Of a stretch of 22,338 nucleotides of DNA, positions 1 to 7,602 are shown piece after piece; the stretch's first letter is position 1, and every line of letters begins with the position of its first letter. The translations under genes were made by a program, and so were the position numbers. The DNA is from CAZGYE01 sp964530165 (lineage in GTDB: Bacteria; Planctomycetota; Planctomycetia; Planctomycetales; Planctomycetaceae), in contig CAZGYE010000062.1 of the NCBI GenBank assembly GCA_964530165.1, forward strand, positions 1 through 22,338, read 5' to 3'. Under the pieces are notes generated by a model that worked only from the letters and a program-made list of their open reading frames with translations, was not told where the DNA came from and did no database searches.

Positions 1-1557
1 CAGGCCAGCGTCCAGCATCGCGTACCGATCGAACACCGGCTCCTCTTCGAATTCCCCGTCACGGAGAACGTTGGTTTCCGGCTGCTCGGAAGTCGCCATT
101 TCCCGCGTGTCTGCAACTTTCCCGGGCTCTGCTGCTGCGGTTTCAGCGGTTGGTTCCTGAGACTCGACAGGCGGCTCCATCACCAGCGCAACGAAGTCCC
201 GCACGGGCTCGACGAGAGCGTCTAATTCCGTCTCGACATTCGGCCCGCCTACGAGGTTAACGATCTCTGCGATTGGCCGGCCGAGGCCGGCGGGCGTCAG
301 ACCGATGAGATGCTCCTCGGTGGCGGTCATTTCGGAATTCGGAGTTCGGAATCCGGAGTTCGGAATTTCGCATTCCGCATTCCCCATTTCGCATTCCCCA
401 TTCCCCATTTCGCATTCCGCATTCCCCATTTCGCATTCCGCATTCCCCATTTCGCATTCCGACTCGTCCGGTGAGCCGAACTCGATGCACGCGACTTCAC
501 CGATCGAGGGCCGTTGGCGGCTCGAGGGCCGTTGGCGGCTCGATGGGACCGTGGCCGGCGCATCGGCGGCGGTCATTTCGGAATTCGGAGTTCGGAATTC
601 GGAGTTCGGAATTTCGCATTCCGCATTCCCCATTTCGCATTCCGGAACCTGATCTTGCTGTTGTACAACCGGACCGCCAGCCGGTGCGACCGGACCGCCA
701 GTCGATGCCGACTCGTTCCAGTGCAGCGGAAGCTGTCTCAGGTCTTGCAGTGCATCGTGGACGATCGCCGCTGGGACCGGCTTTTGCTCGGCCACACAGG
801 CCAGCATCAGACAATGATCGCACAGTTGATTCAAACACAGCGGCGAACCGTCGCTGGCATGACAGATCCTCTGAAGTGCCTCGGGCGTGAAGATGTTTGA
901 GACGTCGACTCCCGCCAAGGCCAGTCGTCCGGCAACGAAATCGGCCGATTCCTGCCGCGTGAGCGGTTCGAGCGACACCTGGCAGCGAATTCTCTGATTC
1001 AGCGCTGCCAGCGCCGGACTGGTCAGGTTTTCTTCCAAAGGCAGTTGACCGGCCAACAGTACGCGGACCAGCGTCTGTCCCTCGACAACGATGTTGGTGA
1101 TCGTCCGAATCTCTTCCAACAAGCTCTCCGAGAGTAGGTGGGCTTCGTCGACGACCAGCACGATTGCCTCGTGCCGCGGCCGGGCCGGATCCCGGTTCGC
1201 GCGCAGCGACTTGACGGCTGTGGTCAGTTCCAGCCTCAATTCCTGCTCGGCCATCCGGATGTAGGGATGACCCAGCTCGTACAGAATCGCCTGAAGCAGC
1301 GAGCGGCGAGTCGGGAAGTTCGAGTTCGCCAAGAAAATGCCGACGAATGACTCGCCCAGCTCGGCCAGTAGCTTTTGACACAGTTGCGTCTTTCCGATTC
1401 CCGCCGGTGCAGTCAACACGGCAATTCCTTGCCCGCCGAACATACAGAACAACAGTTCATCCAGCGTGTTTTGCATGGCCCCAAGAGCGACAAAACAGCT
1501 CGTGTCCGGTGTGGCTGAGAAAGGACGCCGATTCAGTTCGAAGAACGATTCATACAT
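1..1557 (-). CDS. ExeA/GspA-like AAA+ ATPase, C-terminus off window
   Basis: The reading frame starts at an ATG at 1557 and stays open to the window edge (519 codons, no stop), so the 3' end is missing. The N-terminus MYESFFELNRRPF followed by an ATPase core is typical of the ExeA/GspA family, which couples ATP hydrolysis to envelope or secretion functions. Walker A is APAGIGKT (residues 50-57) and Walker B is VLVVDEAH (133-140); the AAA core runs to about residue 270. The rest is low-complexity, acidic and proline-rich. It contains a 6-residue duplication (504-539) and two blocks of 7-bp repeats (333-460 and 579-643), read as a heptapeptide close to ECEMGNA. An in-frame ATG at 1572 is an alternative start; neither start has a clear ribosome binding site. 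The family assignment is firm, but the partner system is unknown because no secretion gene is adjacent. Confidence 0.85.
   Translation of the reverse strand, partial: MYESFFELNRRPFSATPDTSCFVALGAMQNTLDELLFCMFGGQGIAVLTAPAGIGKTQLCQKLLAELGESFVGIFLANSNFPTRRSLLQAILYELGHPYIRMAEQELRLELTTAVKSLRANRDPARPRHEAIVLVVDEAHLLSESLLEEIRTITNIVVEGQTLVRVLLAGQLPLEENLTSPALAALNQRIRCQVSLEPLTRQESADFVAGRLALAGVDVSNIFTPEALQRICHASDGSPLCLNQLCDHCLMLACVAEQKPVPAAIVHDALQDLRQLPLHWNESASTGGPVAPAGGPVVQQQDQVPECEMGNAECEIPNSEFRTPNSEMTAADAPATVPSSRQRPSSRQRPSIGEVACIEFGSPDESECEMGNAECEMGNAECEMGNGECEMGNAECEIPNSGFRTPNSEMTATEEHLIGLTPAGLGRPIAEIVNLVGGPNVETELDALVEPVRDFVALVMEPPVESQEPTAETAAAEPGKVADTREMATSEQPETNVLRDGEFEEEPVFDRYAMLDAGL
333..460. repeat. 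7-bp tandem repeat block A inside ATPase gene
   Basis: Five heptamers of the form CGGAATT/CGGAGTT (333-367) are followed by TC and then thirteen heptamers drawn from GCATTCC, CCATTTC and CCATTCC (370-460). The units carry no stop in any frame, so every frame over the block is open. In the ATPase frame three units encode seven residues, giving an ECEMGNA-like heptapeptide array. The style resembles the short tandemly repeated repetitive (STRR) heptamers known from cyanobacteria; that comparison rests on period only. Confidence 0.93.
504..539. repeat. 18-bp perfect tandem duplication
   Basis: The unit TCGAGGGCCGTTGGCGGC occurs twice head to tail (504-521, 522-539) between the two heptamer blocks. 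It keeps the ATPase frame and repeats a six-residue Ser/Arg/Gln/Pro segment. A looser 21-bp-period repeat (ACCGGACCGCCAG at 668-680 and 689-701) lies further inside the same gene. Confidence 0.85.
579..643. repeat. 7-bp tandem repeat block B inside ATPase gene
   Basis: Five CGGAATT/CGGAGTT heptamers (579-613), TC, then GCATTCC, GCATTCC, CCATTTC, GCATTCC (616-643). Including the shared flank GGCGGTCATTT, segment 568-643 matches 322-397 over 76 bp with one difference (353 versus 599). The offset of 246 bp is a multiple of three, so both copies encode the same peptide in the ATPase frame. This indicates a segmental duplication or two insertions of one element. Confidence 0.92.
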
Positions 1558-1636
1558 CAGTCGGGGACCCATGACGTCAATGCCAATCAGAAAAGAGCGT
1601 TCAGCGATCAGCCGCCAGCATTCCGCCAGAGAAGAA

Positions 1637-1671
1637 CTGAGAGCTGATGGCTGAGAGCTGAGAACTGAGAA
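1637..1671. repeat. CTGAGAR 7-bp tandem repeat, five units
   Basis: Units CTGAGAG, CTGATGG, CTGAGAG, CTGAGAA and CTGAGAA follow head to tail, then a degenerate GAGAGAA. The sequence is unrelated to the GCATTCC family but has the same 7-bp period. It lies about 80 bp upstream of the ATPase start, in its likely leader or promoter region. Confidence 0.88.
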
Positions 1672-1868
1672 GAGAGAAACCGTACAAGACTCTCATCGAA
1701 CCAGGGTAACCCCCATCTTGAGAGTTATCGTTACCAACAGAGAACTTGCTTGGATTGGGCATCGGGCCGAAGCATCCGTGCCTTGCCGACGGTGTGTTGT
1801 AAGAGCTTCGGATGGTGCCACTTAGGGAGACTCGGCAACCGGCGCTTTCCCTGGCCCTGGAACCGGAG

Positions 1869-1874
1869 TACAAT
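1869..1874 (+). promoter_or_regulatory. Possible -10 box for the phoH operon
   Basis: TACAAT lies 59 bp upstream of the phoH ATG and matches the sigma-70 -10 consensus at five of six positions. No good -35 is seen at 16-18 bp upstream, only a T/C-rich stretch near 1845-1850. The call is a best guess for the operon promoter. Confidence 0.35.
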
Positions 1875-1932
1875 AGAGGGGCATGGCAGCCGGCTGCGGC
1901 TGGGGTTTGTGCAATTGCGGTAGTGAGAGAGC

Positions 1933-2880
1933 ATGTCCGAAGCGACAATCTCATTCGCGAACCTCGAAGAGATTCGCACGTTGTTCGGCGCTCACGATCA
2001 GCATCTCCGCCAGGTTCGAGACTGCGTCGGGATTGATGTGGTCCTTCGCGGCGACGAGTTGCGACTTCAGGGCGATGAGGCCCAGATTCAGCGGGGACTG
2101 GAAGTATTCAACGAGCTCCGCGCCATCATCGACAAGAGGGGGGCGCTGCGGGAATCGGAAGTTTCGCGCGTCTTGGCCGACCGCGACGGCGAGGGAGAAG
2201 TCGCGATCGATCTTCTCGAGAAAGCCAAGAAGGTCGAGCCGCGCAGTCTCGGACAGAATGAATATGTGCGGGCGATCCGCAACAACGATCTGGTGTTTTG
2301 CTTCGGTCCGGCTGGCAGCGGCAAGACATACCTGGCCGTGGCCATGGCCATCCACGCCCTGCGCAGCGAGCAAGTTCGCAAGATCGTGTTGGTCCGGCCG
2401 GCCGTCGAAGCGGGCGAGAAGCTCGGGTTCCTGCCGGGAGACATCCTGTCCAAGGTGAACCCGTTTCTGAGGCCGGTGCTCGACGCGCTGTCCGACATCC
2501 TTGACTTCGAGCAGGTCAAACGGTACATGGAGAACGACGTCGTCGAGATCATTCCGCTGGCGTTCATGCGCGGACGGACGCTCAACAACACCTTCATCAT
2601 TCTCGACGAGGGGCAAAACACGACCGTCACGCAGATGAAGATGTTTCTGACCCGCATGGGAACCGATTCCAAGATCGTCGTCACCGGCGATACGACCCAG
2701 GTGGACCTGCCGGAGCATCTCTCGTGTGGCTTGACCGATGCCATCGAGCGTCTCAAGAACGTCCAGGACGTGGCCGTCGTCGAATTGACCTGTCGGGATA
2801 TTGTTCGTCACCGTCTTGTGAGAGACATCGTCCGCGCCTACGATCTGGAATTGCGCAGCAGGAAATCGCGTAAGAAGTAG
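1933..2880 (+). CDS. phoH: PhoH-family ATPase
   Basis: A 315-residue PhoH/YbeZ-type cytoplasmic P-loop ATPase. Walker A is GPAGSGKT (125-132) and Walker B/DEAD-like is ILDEGQN (223-229). The segments VRPAVEAGEKLGFLPGD (154-170) and VVTGDTTQVDLP (249-260) are PhoH signatures. The N-terminal part (about 1-100) is the small nucleic-acid-binding-like region of PhoH-L proteins. The family is linked to RNA metabolism and is very often encoded beside ybeY, as here, where YbeY and PhoH/YbeZ are thought to cooperate in rRNA handling. The start ATG is preceded by GAGAGA at good spacing (about 1925-1930). The next gene begins two bases after the stop, so co-transcription is very likely. Confidence 0.95.
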   Translation: MSEATISFANLEEIRTLFGAHDQHLRQVRDCVGIDVVLRGDELRLQGDEAQIQRGLEVFNELRAIIDKRGALRESEVSRVLADRDGEGEVAIDLLEKAKKVEPRSLGQNEYVRAIRNNDLVFCFGPAGSGKTYLAVAMAIHALRSEQVRKIVLVRPAVEAGEKLGFLPGDILSKVNPFLRPVLDALSDILDFEQVKRYMENDVVEIIPLAFMRGRTLNNTFIILDEGQNTTVTQMKMFLTRMGTDSKIVVTGDTTQVDLPEHLSCGLTDAIERLKNVQDVAVVELTCRDIVRHRLVRDIVRAYDLELRSRKSRKK

Positions 2881-2882
2881 TT

Positions 2883-5228
2883 GTGAGCTTCTTGGCAACG
2901 ACCATGGCGATATTTCTCCCGAAGAAAACCAGAACGCAACGCTCCACCACGCTTCGCACTGCGTCGACGTCGCCCGGACGGTTCGATCGGACGCTGCGAA
3001 ACCGGCGCGTGACGTTGCGGATCTTGCTGTGCGTGGTGGCTGTGGTCGGGCTGCTGTTTGCGGTGGAGGGCTGGCGGGCGCCGTTTCCGTATCGACTGGG
3101 GGACCATGCCCCGCACGGAATCACCGCCAAATGCGCGTTCCAGCGGTTCAACCGTTTCGAGACACAAAGGGCCCGACAAGAGCGCGAAGACCGGGTCCCC
3201 TTCATTTTCCGGCACAATCCGGAGCCATTACGCAGACTTCCGGATGACTTGAAGAGAAGTCTGAACGACGTCGCCAAGGCGGACTCGGTCGAGATGCTCT
3301 CATCGGCAACCCGTACCGCGTTCGCGCTGACGACGCTTGAGTCCGCCGGCAGCAGCGCAGAGCCGACGCTGGATGCCCTGGATCAGCAATTTGCGACCTT
3401 GAAGGCCGCCTTGTCGGTCGGCGGGGGATCGACGGGCAACCGCATCAACGAGTTGGTCGAAGACTTCGAGCAGTTTCTGCAGCCGCTTGAACAATATGGT
3501 GTGATCGATCCCGATGATTTACCAGAAAACAATATCCGCTCGGATCACACGATCGCCATCGTGCCGGCGGCCGGCGGAGAACCGATACGGACCGTCGCGG
3601 CGGAAGAAGTCCTGTTGACCAACCTCGTCGAAGACACGGGATTGCTCGGGAAAATGTGGGGGTCGTACCAGAAGCTGGCTGCCATTCGGCCGATGCTGGA
3701 GCAGTGGCTGCGGTCGCAGGCTCTGATCACTCTGGAATACGACGCATTGGCCACTCAAGGGAAAAAGGACGAGGCGGCAAACAGTGTCGAGCTGTACGAT
3801 TCTTACAACGGCGGCGACGTGCTGGTCGAGCCGGGACAGGTCATCGACGAAGAGCGGCTGACCGTTCTGCAGGCCGAGTACGACACCATCGAGCAAAACA
3901 ACGTTTCACGCCGGCAGCGCGTGGTGCGGGTCCTCACCGTGCTGGCCATGTTTGCTGTGCTGGTGGTCCTGTATGGCTATTATCTGCTTCGCAACGAACG
4001 CCGTTTGGTCGGCAGCGTCAGCCGGCTGAGCATCTATCTGGCCGCCATTGTGCTGGCCGTCGGTTTGGGTCGTCTGCTGTCGTACGATCCCTGGCGCGCG
4101 GAAATCATTCCGCTGATGGCCACAGTGATGGTGTTTGCCATTGCTTACAACCAGGTGCTGGCGACGTTGACCGCCTTCATGCTGGCGCTGATTATCACGA
4201 TTTCGACCGTGGGGGAGTTGGGACAGTTCGTCGTGCTGATGAGCGTGGCAGCCACGGCCGTCATCCCGCTGAGGCGGGTTCCGTCCCGCTCGACGTTGAT
4301 TAAGGTCGGTTTCTGGACGGCGGGCGTGTATTTCGTCATGTCGTGGGGCGAAGGGATCATCCGCAGTCAGTCGCCCAGCGAAGTCTGGTCCGATACGACG
4401 CTATTGCTCACCAGCCTGCGCGGGGCCGGGTGGTGCCTGGTGGCTGGCTATCTGGTAGCCGGCAGTTTGCCGTTCGTCGAGTCGGCTTTCGACGTCGTGA
4501 CCGACATCAGCCTGCTCGAAATGAGCGACATCTCGCACCCGCTGCTTCACGAGCTCGTCCGCCGAGCGCCAGGGACGTACAATCACTCCATCACGGTGGC
4601 TACGATCGGAGAAGCCGCCGCCGACCAGATCGGCGCCAACGGGCTGTTGGTTCGCGTCGGCGCGTATTTCCACGACGTCGGCAAGATGCTCAAACCGGAG
4701 TATTTCGTCGAAAATATGACCGAAGGAACCCGAAGCCGCCACGAACACCTCGCCCCGGCCATGAGCACACTGATTATTATCGGCCACGTCAAGGATGGCG
4801 TCGATTTGGCTCGGCAGCGCAATTTGCCTCGGGGAGTCATTGACTTCATCGAGCAGCATCATGGAACCACGCTGGTCGAGTATTTCTACCGCGAGGCGGC
4901 CAAACAAGCCGATCGGCAACCCGATCACAAGACTGACGCCGAGGAGTCGTCGTTCCGCTATCCGGGACCGAAACCGCAGTCGCGCGAGACCGCCGTGCTG
5001 ATGCTGGCCGACGCCGTCGAAAGCGCCAGCCGCACATTGAGCGAACCGACCCCCAAGCGGATCGAAAGCCTCGTCCACGAGCTGACGATGAAACGGCTTC
5101 TGGACGGCCAGTTCGACGAATGCTCGCTCACACTCAGCCAAATCCGCGTCGTCGAAGAGTCGCTGATCAAGTCCCTCATCGGAATCTATCACGGCCGAAT
5201 CAAGTATCCCGAACAGCGAACGGCCTGA
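2883..5228 (+). CDS. pgpH: 7TM-HD family c-di-AMP phosphodiesterase (PgpH-like)
   Basis: A 781-residue membrane protein with the PgpH (YqfF) architecture. It has a short cytoplasmic N-terminus, one membrane span (about 44-62), an extracytoplasmic 7TMR-HDED-type domain (about 63-345), a block of membrane spans (about 346-545) and a cytoplasmic HD domain (about 555-715). Visible metal-site residues are H568 in GTYNHS, HDVGK (597-601), H620/H622 in RHEHLAP and H659/H660 in EQHHGT. The later FRYPGPKPQ and LADAVE segments are also characteristic. Known members hydrolyse cyclic di-AMP to pApA. The start taken is a GTG at 2883, two bases after the phoH stop; an ATG at 2904 is equally possible, and neither has a strong ribosome binding site. 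It sits second in the phoH-ybeY-corC operon. Confidence 0.93.
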   Translation: MSFLATTMAIFLPKKTRTQRSTTLRTASTSPGRFDRTLRNRRVTLRILLCVVAVVGLLFAVEGWRAPFPYRLGDHAPHGITAKCAFQRFNRFETQRARQEREDRVPFIFRHNPEPLRRLPDDLKRSLNDVAKADSVEMLSSATRTAFALTTLESAGSSAEPTLDALDQQFATLKAALSVGGGSTGNRINELVEDFEQFLQPLEQYGVIDPDDLPENNIRSDHTIAIVPAAGGEPIRTVAAEEVLLTNLVEDTGLLGKMWGSYQKLAAIRPMLEQWLRSQALITLEYDALATQGKKDEAANSVELYDSYNGGDVLVEPGQVIDEERLTVLQAEYDTIEQNNVSRRQRVVRVLTVLAMFAVLVVLYGYYLLRNERRLVGSVSRLSIYLAAIVLAVGLGRLLSYDPWRAEIIPLMATVMVFAIAYNQVLATLTAFMLALIITISTVGELGQFVVLMSVAATAVIPLRRVPSRSTLIKVGFWTAGVYFVMSWGEGIIRSQSPSEVWSDTTLLLTSLRGAGWCLVAGYLVAGSLPFVESAFDVVTDISLLEMSDISHPLLHELVRRAPGTYNHSITVATIGEAAADQIGANGLLVRVGAYFHDVGKMLKPEYFVENMTEGTRSRHEHLAPAMSTLIIIGHVKDGVDLARQRNLPRGVIDFIEQHHGTTLVEYFYREAAKQADRQPDHKTDAEESSFRYPGPKPQSRETAVLMLADAVESASRTLSEPTPKRIESLVHELTMKRLLDGQFDECSLTLSQIRVVEESLIKSLIGIYHGRIKYPEQRTA

Positions 5229-5259
5229 CGAGTGCGGAATGCGATCGTTGAGAGATCCT

Positions 5260-5814
5260 ATGTACGCAATCGAGATCAACAACGCCCAGGAATATGTCGA
5301 AATCGACGCGTCCTTCCTGCGGGAGGTTGCCGAGGGTACGCTCTCAGAGGAGCACGTTGCCCGGGCCCAGATCAGTATCGCCCTGGTCGACAACGCGACG
5401 ATCCAGGAGCTGAATCGTCAATATCTCGGTCATGACGAGGCAACCGACGTCCTGAGCTTCCTGCTCGAATGTCAGTCGGTTGGCCAATCGGACGGCTCAT
5501 CCGGCCAGTGGCCGCGGGGAACGGGTAAGCGGCTGGAAGGCGAAGTGATTCTTAGCACAGAGATGGCGTTCAATACGGCGCCGGAATTCCATTGGACGCC
5601 GCACGATGAAGTTGTCCTCTACCTCGTGCATGGTCTGTTGCATCTGCTGGGGTACGACGATCTTTGCCGGGGTGAGAAACAGATGATGCGCTCGCGGGAG
5701 CGGGCGATTCTGAAGTTCTGGAACCTGACGCCCCGCTATGCCGAAACGGCAAGCGACGCTCCGGGTTCCGATGGCCCACTGCCCGTCGATCGCTCCTGGG
5801 GAGTGGACTCGTGA
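5260..5814 (+). CDS. ybeY: Endoribonuclease/rRNA maturation factor YbeY
   Basis: A 184-residue YbeY (UPF0054) protein, a metal-dependent factor in 16S rRNA 3'-end maturation and ribosome quality control. The ATDVLSF motif (61-67) and the metal motif HGLLHLLGYDD (124-134) are present. H124 and H128 are kept, but the usual third histidine is Asp134. A polar loop of about 25 residues (70-92) between LSF and the GEV strand is longer than in E. coli YbeY. The ATG at 5260 is chosen because GAGAG lies just upstream; the in-frame ATG at 5239 has weaker support. The stop overlaps the next start by four bases, implying translational coupling. Confidence 0.94.
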   Translation: MYAIEINNAQEYVEIDASFLREVAEGTLSEEHVARAQISIALVDNATIQELNRQYLGHDEATDVLSFLLECQSVGQSDGSSGQWPRGTGKRLEGEVILSTEMAFNTAPEFHWTPHDEVVLYLVHGLLHLLGYDDLCRGEKQMMRSRERAILKFWNLTPRYAETASDAPGSDGPLPVDRSWGVDS

Positions 5815-7121
5815 CCGACGACCTGTTGCCGCCGTTACTGACCACACTGCTGCTGCTGGTCGGGTTTCTCAGCGCGCTGGCCTGCTACAGCCTGCGGGGC
5901 TTTTCTCGCAGCCGACTCGACGAGATCTGTGGCCGGCACGGCCGGGAAGAACGCTTCGGAGTGATTCTCCGGCGGGCCGAATCGGCGCTGTTGGCTGTCG
6001 AGCTGTTTGACACCTTGGTCTCGCTGCTGTTGGTCTTGGTGGCATTCAACTGGCTGAAACTCTGGCAACCCCCCGTCGCCACCGCGCCTGGCTGGCTGGC
6101 GTATCTGGTCGAACTGTTCCTGGTCCTTTTCGTCCTGGTCTTCTCCGTTGTCATCTTGCCTTGGACGCTGGCGCGGGTCGTTGGTGAGCGATTTCTGTTT
6201 CGCGCTTGGCCGCTGATTGGCCTCATGCAGGCTGTTGCCCGGCCCGTGCTCATCCTGAGCCGCTACATGGACACGCTGGCCCATCGGCTCAGCGGCCTGA
6301 GGGAACCGGCCGGCGGCGACGCGGCCACCATCGCCGAAGAGATCCTGACCGTCGTCGACGAGGGACAGCGTGAAGGACTCTTGGAATCGGAAGCCCGGAC
6401 GATGATCCATCGCGTGATGGACCTGGCCGAAGAGGACGTCGCCGCCGTCATGACTCCCCGTACCGACATGCACTGCATTCGCGCCGATTCGTCGCTCGAA
6501 GAGGCCCGGCAGATATTCCTGGAAGTCGGCCATTCCCGCATGCCGGTCATCGGCGAGTCCCCCGACGACGTGGACGGCATCCTCTACGCCAAGGACCTCC
6601 TCAAATACCTCGACCTCGCCAACCATCAGCAGCCCGTGCTGACGGACATCGCCCGCGAACCGTTCTACGTCCCCGAGACCGGCGGCATCGATACGCTGCT
6701 GGAAACCATGCGACACAAACACGTGCATTTGGCCATCGTGCTGGACGAGTACGGCGGCGTCGCCGGGCTGGTCACCATGGAGGACATCCTCGAAGAAATC
6801 GTCGGCGAGATCGTCGACGAATACGACGCGGCTGAAGAGGTGGGCGTCCGCCAGATCAAGCCGGGCGTCCACGAAATCGACGCCCGCGTGCACATCGACG
6901 ACCTCAACGAGCAGTTCGAGTACGATCTTCCCGAGAACGGCGATTTCGACACCATCGGTGGGTTCACCATCACCCAACTGGGCCGCGTCCCCGAACCGGG
7001 CGAGAGCTTCACCTGGCGTCAACTGCGGATCATCGTGCTGGCCGCGGACAAGCGAAAGATCCTCAAGCTCCGCATCGAAGTCGACTCCACACTGGTCGCC
7101 ACCCCATCCGAAGAAACGTAA
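5811..7121 (+). CDS. CorC/HlyC-type transporter with DUF21 and CBS domains
   Basis: A 436-residue membrane protein with the CNNM/CorC layout. An N-terminal DUF21-like membrane domain (about 1-170, with hydrophobic segments near 8-28, 63-83 and 99-125) is followed by a tandem CBS pair (about 220-345, including VMTPRTDMHCI and HSRMPVI). A C-terminal CorC_HlyC domain (about 355-430, including GDFDTIGGF and GRVPEPGESF) completes it. Members are implicated in magnesium or cobalt efflux and ion homeostasis. The start is a GTG overlapping the ybeY stop, with GGGGAG about eight bases upstream. The family often lies beside phoH and ybeY. It may be called a gliding-motility-like or hemolysin-like protein in automatic annotation; no hemolysin activity is implied. 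Confidence 0.92.
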   Translation: MTDDLLPPLLTTLLLLVGFLSALACYSLRGFSRSRLDEICGRHGREERFGVILRRAESALLAVELFDTLVSLLLVLVAFNWLKLWQPPVATAPGWLAYLVELFLVLFVLVFSVVILPWTLARVVGERFLFRAWPLIGLMQAVARPVLILSRYMDTLAHRLSGLREPAGGDAATIAEEILTVVDEGQREGLLESEARTMIHRVMDLAEEDVAAVMTPRTDMHCIRADSSLEEARQIFLEVGHSRMPVIGESPDDVDGILYAKDLLKYLDLANHQQPVLTDIAREPFYVPETGGIDTLLETMRHKHVHLAIVLDEYGGVAGLVTMEDILEEIVGEIVDEYDAAEEVGVRQIKPGVHEIDARVHIDDLNEQFEYDLPENGDFDTIGGFTITQLGRVPEPGESFTWRQLRIIVLAADKRKILKLRIEVDSTLVATPSEET

Positions 7122-7130
7122 TCTCCCAGT

Positions 7131-7198
7131 GTGGGGCAGGCTTTCCAGCAGCGTGGGGCAGGCTTTCCAGCAGCGTGGGGCAGGCTTTCCAGCCTGCC
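7131..7198. repeat. 22-bp tandem triplicate ending in a hairpin
   Basis: The unit GTGGGGCAGGCTTTCCAG plus CAGC recurs at 7131, 7153 and 7175. The third copy ends in CCTGCC instead of CAGC, which creates a perfect 8-bp stem (GGCAGGCT 7179-7186, AGCCTGCC 7191-7198) around TTCC. It starts nine bases after the corC stop, so the hairpin could protect or end that transcript, although no T-run follows. Confidence 0.9.
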
Positions 7199-7221
7199 GT
7201 TGGCGAGCGGCCTTAGCCCCA

Positions 7222-7413
7222 ATACCGTTTCACGAAGCCGATGTGGAAACGTGCAAACGATTTGTGATGGGTGGCTGGGGCAGAGTCTTCGATGCCCCAG
7301 GGAGTCGATCACCGTAAGATCTGGGGCTTCGCGGACTCAGCCCCAGCCACACCGTTCCCTCAGCTTCACGAAAGCGAATGAGTGCATTGGAGTTATGCTT
7401 CGTGAAACGGTAT
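7222..7413. repeat. Nested inverted-repeat (MITE-like) element
   Basis: The outer arms are a perfect 17-bp inverted repeat (ATACCGTTTCACGAAGC at 7222-7238, its complement at 7397-7413). Inside lies an 80-bp imperfect palindrome (7271-7350) with 30-bp arms 7271-7300 and 7321-7350 matching at 26 of 30 positions, both beginning GTGGCTGGGGC when read inward. There is no transposase. The structure fits a non-autonomous palindromic element, possibly one inside another; this is inferred from symmetry only. Confidence 0.7.
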
Positions 7414-7527
7414 GCGATGGCTCACGGACGGCCAACACCCAGCCTCGGCCCTGTCCACAAGCCATGCTGCGCCGCCCGGATTCTGTCGATGCAGACTCTC
7501 CGGTTCCAAAACATCGACCCACCACGC

Positions 7528-7544
7528 CACTGGCACAGCCAGTG
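7528..7544. repeat. Small hairpin near the C45 gene 3' end
   Basis: CACTGGC (7528-7534) pairs perfectly with GCCAGTG (7538-7544) across a 3-nt loop. It lies about 60 bp downstream of the C45 gene stop on that gene's strand. It could mark a transcript end or be a fragment of a dispersed repeat. Confidence 0.45.
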
Positions 7545-7602
7545 CCGCCCGACGGAACGATCTCACCTGGAGTGGCTGTCCTTGAAAGAGCGGCGGGGTC
7601 TG

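Larger units (their letters stand above)
1558..1932. other. Divergent intergenic region, ATPase/phoH
   Basis: This 375-bp region separates divergent genes, so it should carry promoters for both. It contains a heptamer array (1637-1671) and a probable -10 box for phoH (1869-1874). Short open frames across it show no family signature, and I accept no gene here. Confidence 0.6.
7122..7602. other. Convergent gene-free region rich in repeats
   Basis: A 481-bp gap between the 3' ends of corC (plus) and the C45 gene (minus). It holds a triple 22-bp repeat with a terminal hairpin (7131-7198), a 192-bp nested inverted-repeat structure (7222-7413) and a small hairpin (7528-7544). Short frames here are repeat-derived and show no protein family. 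Confidence 0.75.

Noticed and set aside
333..460. CRISPR array
   Set aside because: The repeats are contiguous 7-mers without spacers, and no cas gene is present.
257..652. Overlapping small frames on both strands through the GCATTCC repeats
   Set aside because: The heptamers have no stop codon in any frame, so open frames here are automatic. The ATPase frame continues from a recognisable AAA domain.
497..1381. 294-codon minus-strand frame overlapping the ATPase
   Set aside because: It is a shifted shadow of the ATPase gene with an Arg/Gly/Ala-rich sequence and no family motif; the true frame holds Walker A and B.
5835..7022. 395-codon antisense frame opposite the CorC-type gene
   Set aside because: His/Asp/Gln-rich shadow without motifs, whereas the plus strand encodes clear DUF21 and CBS domains.
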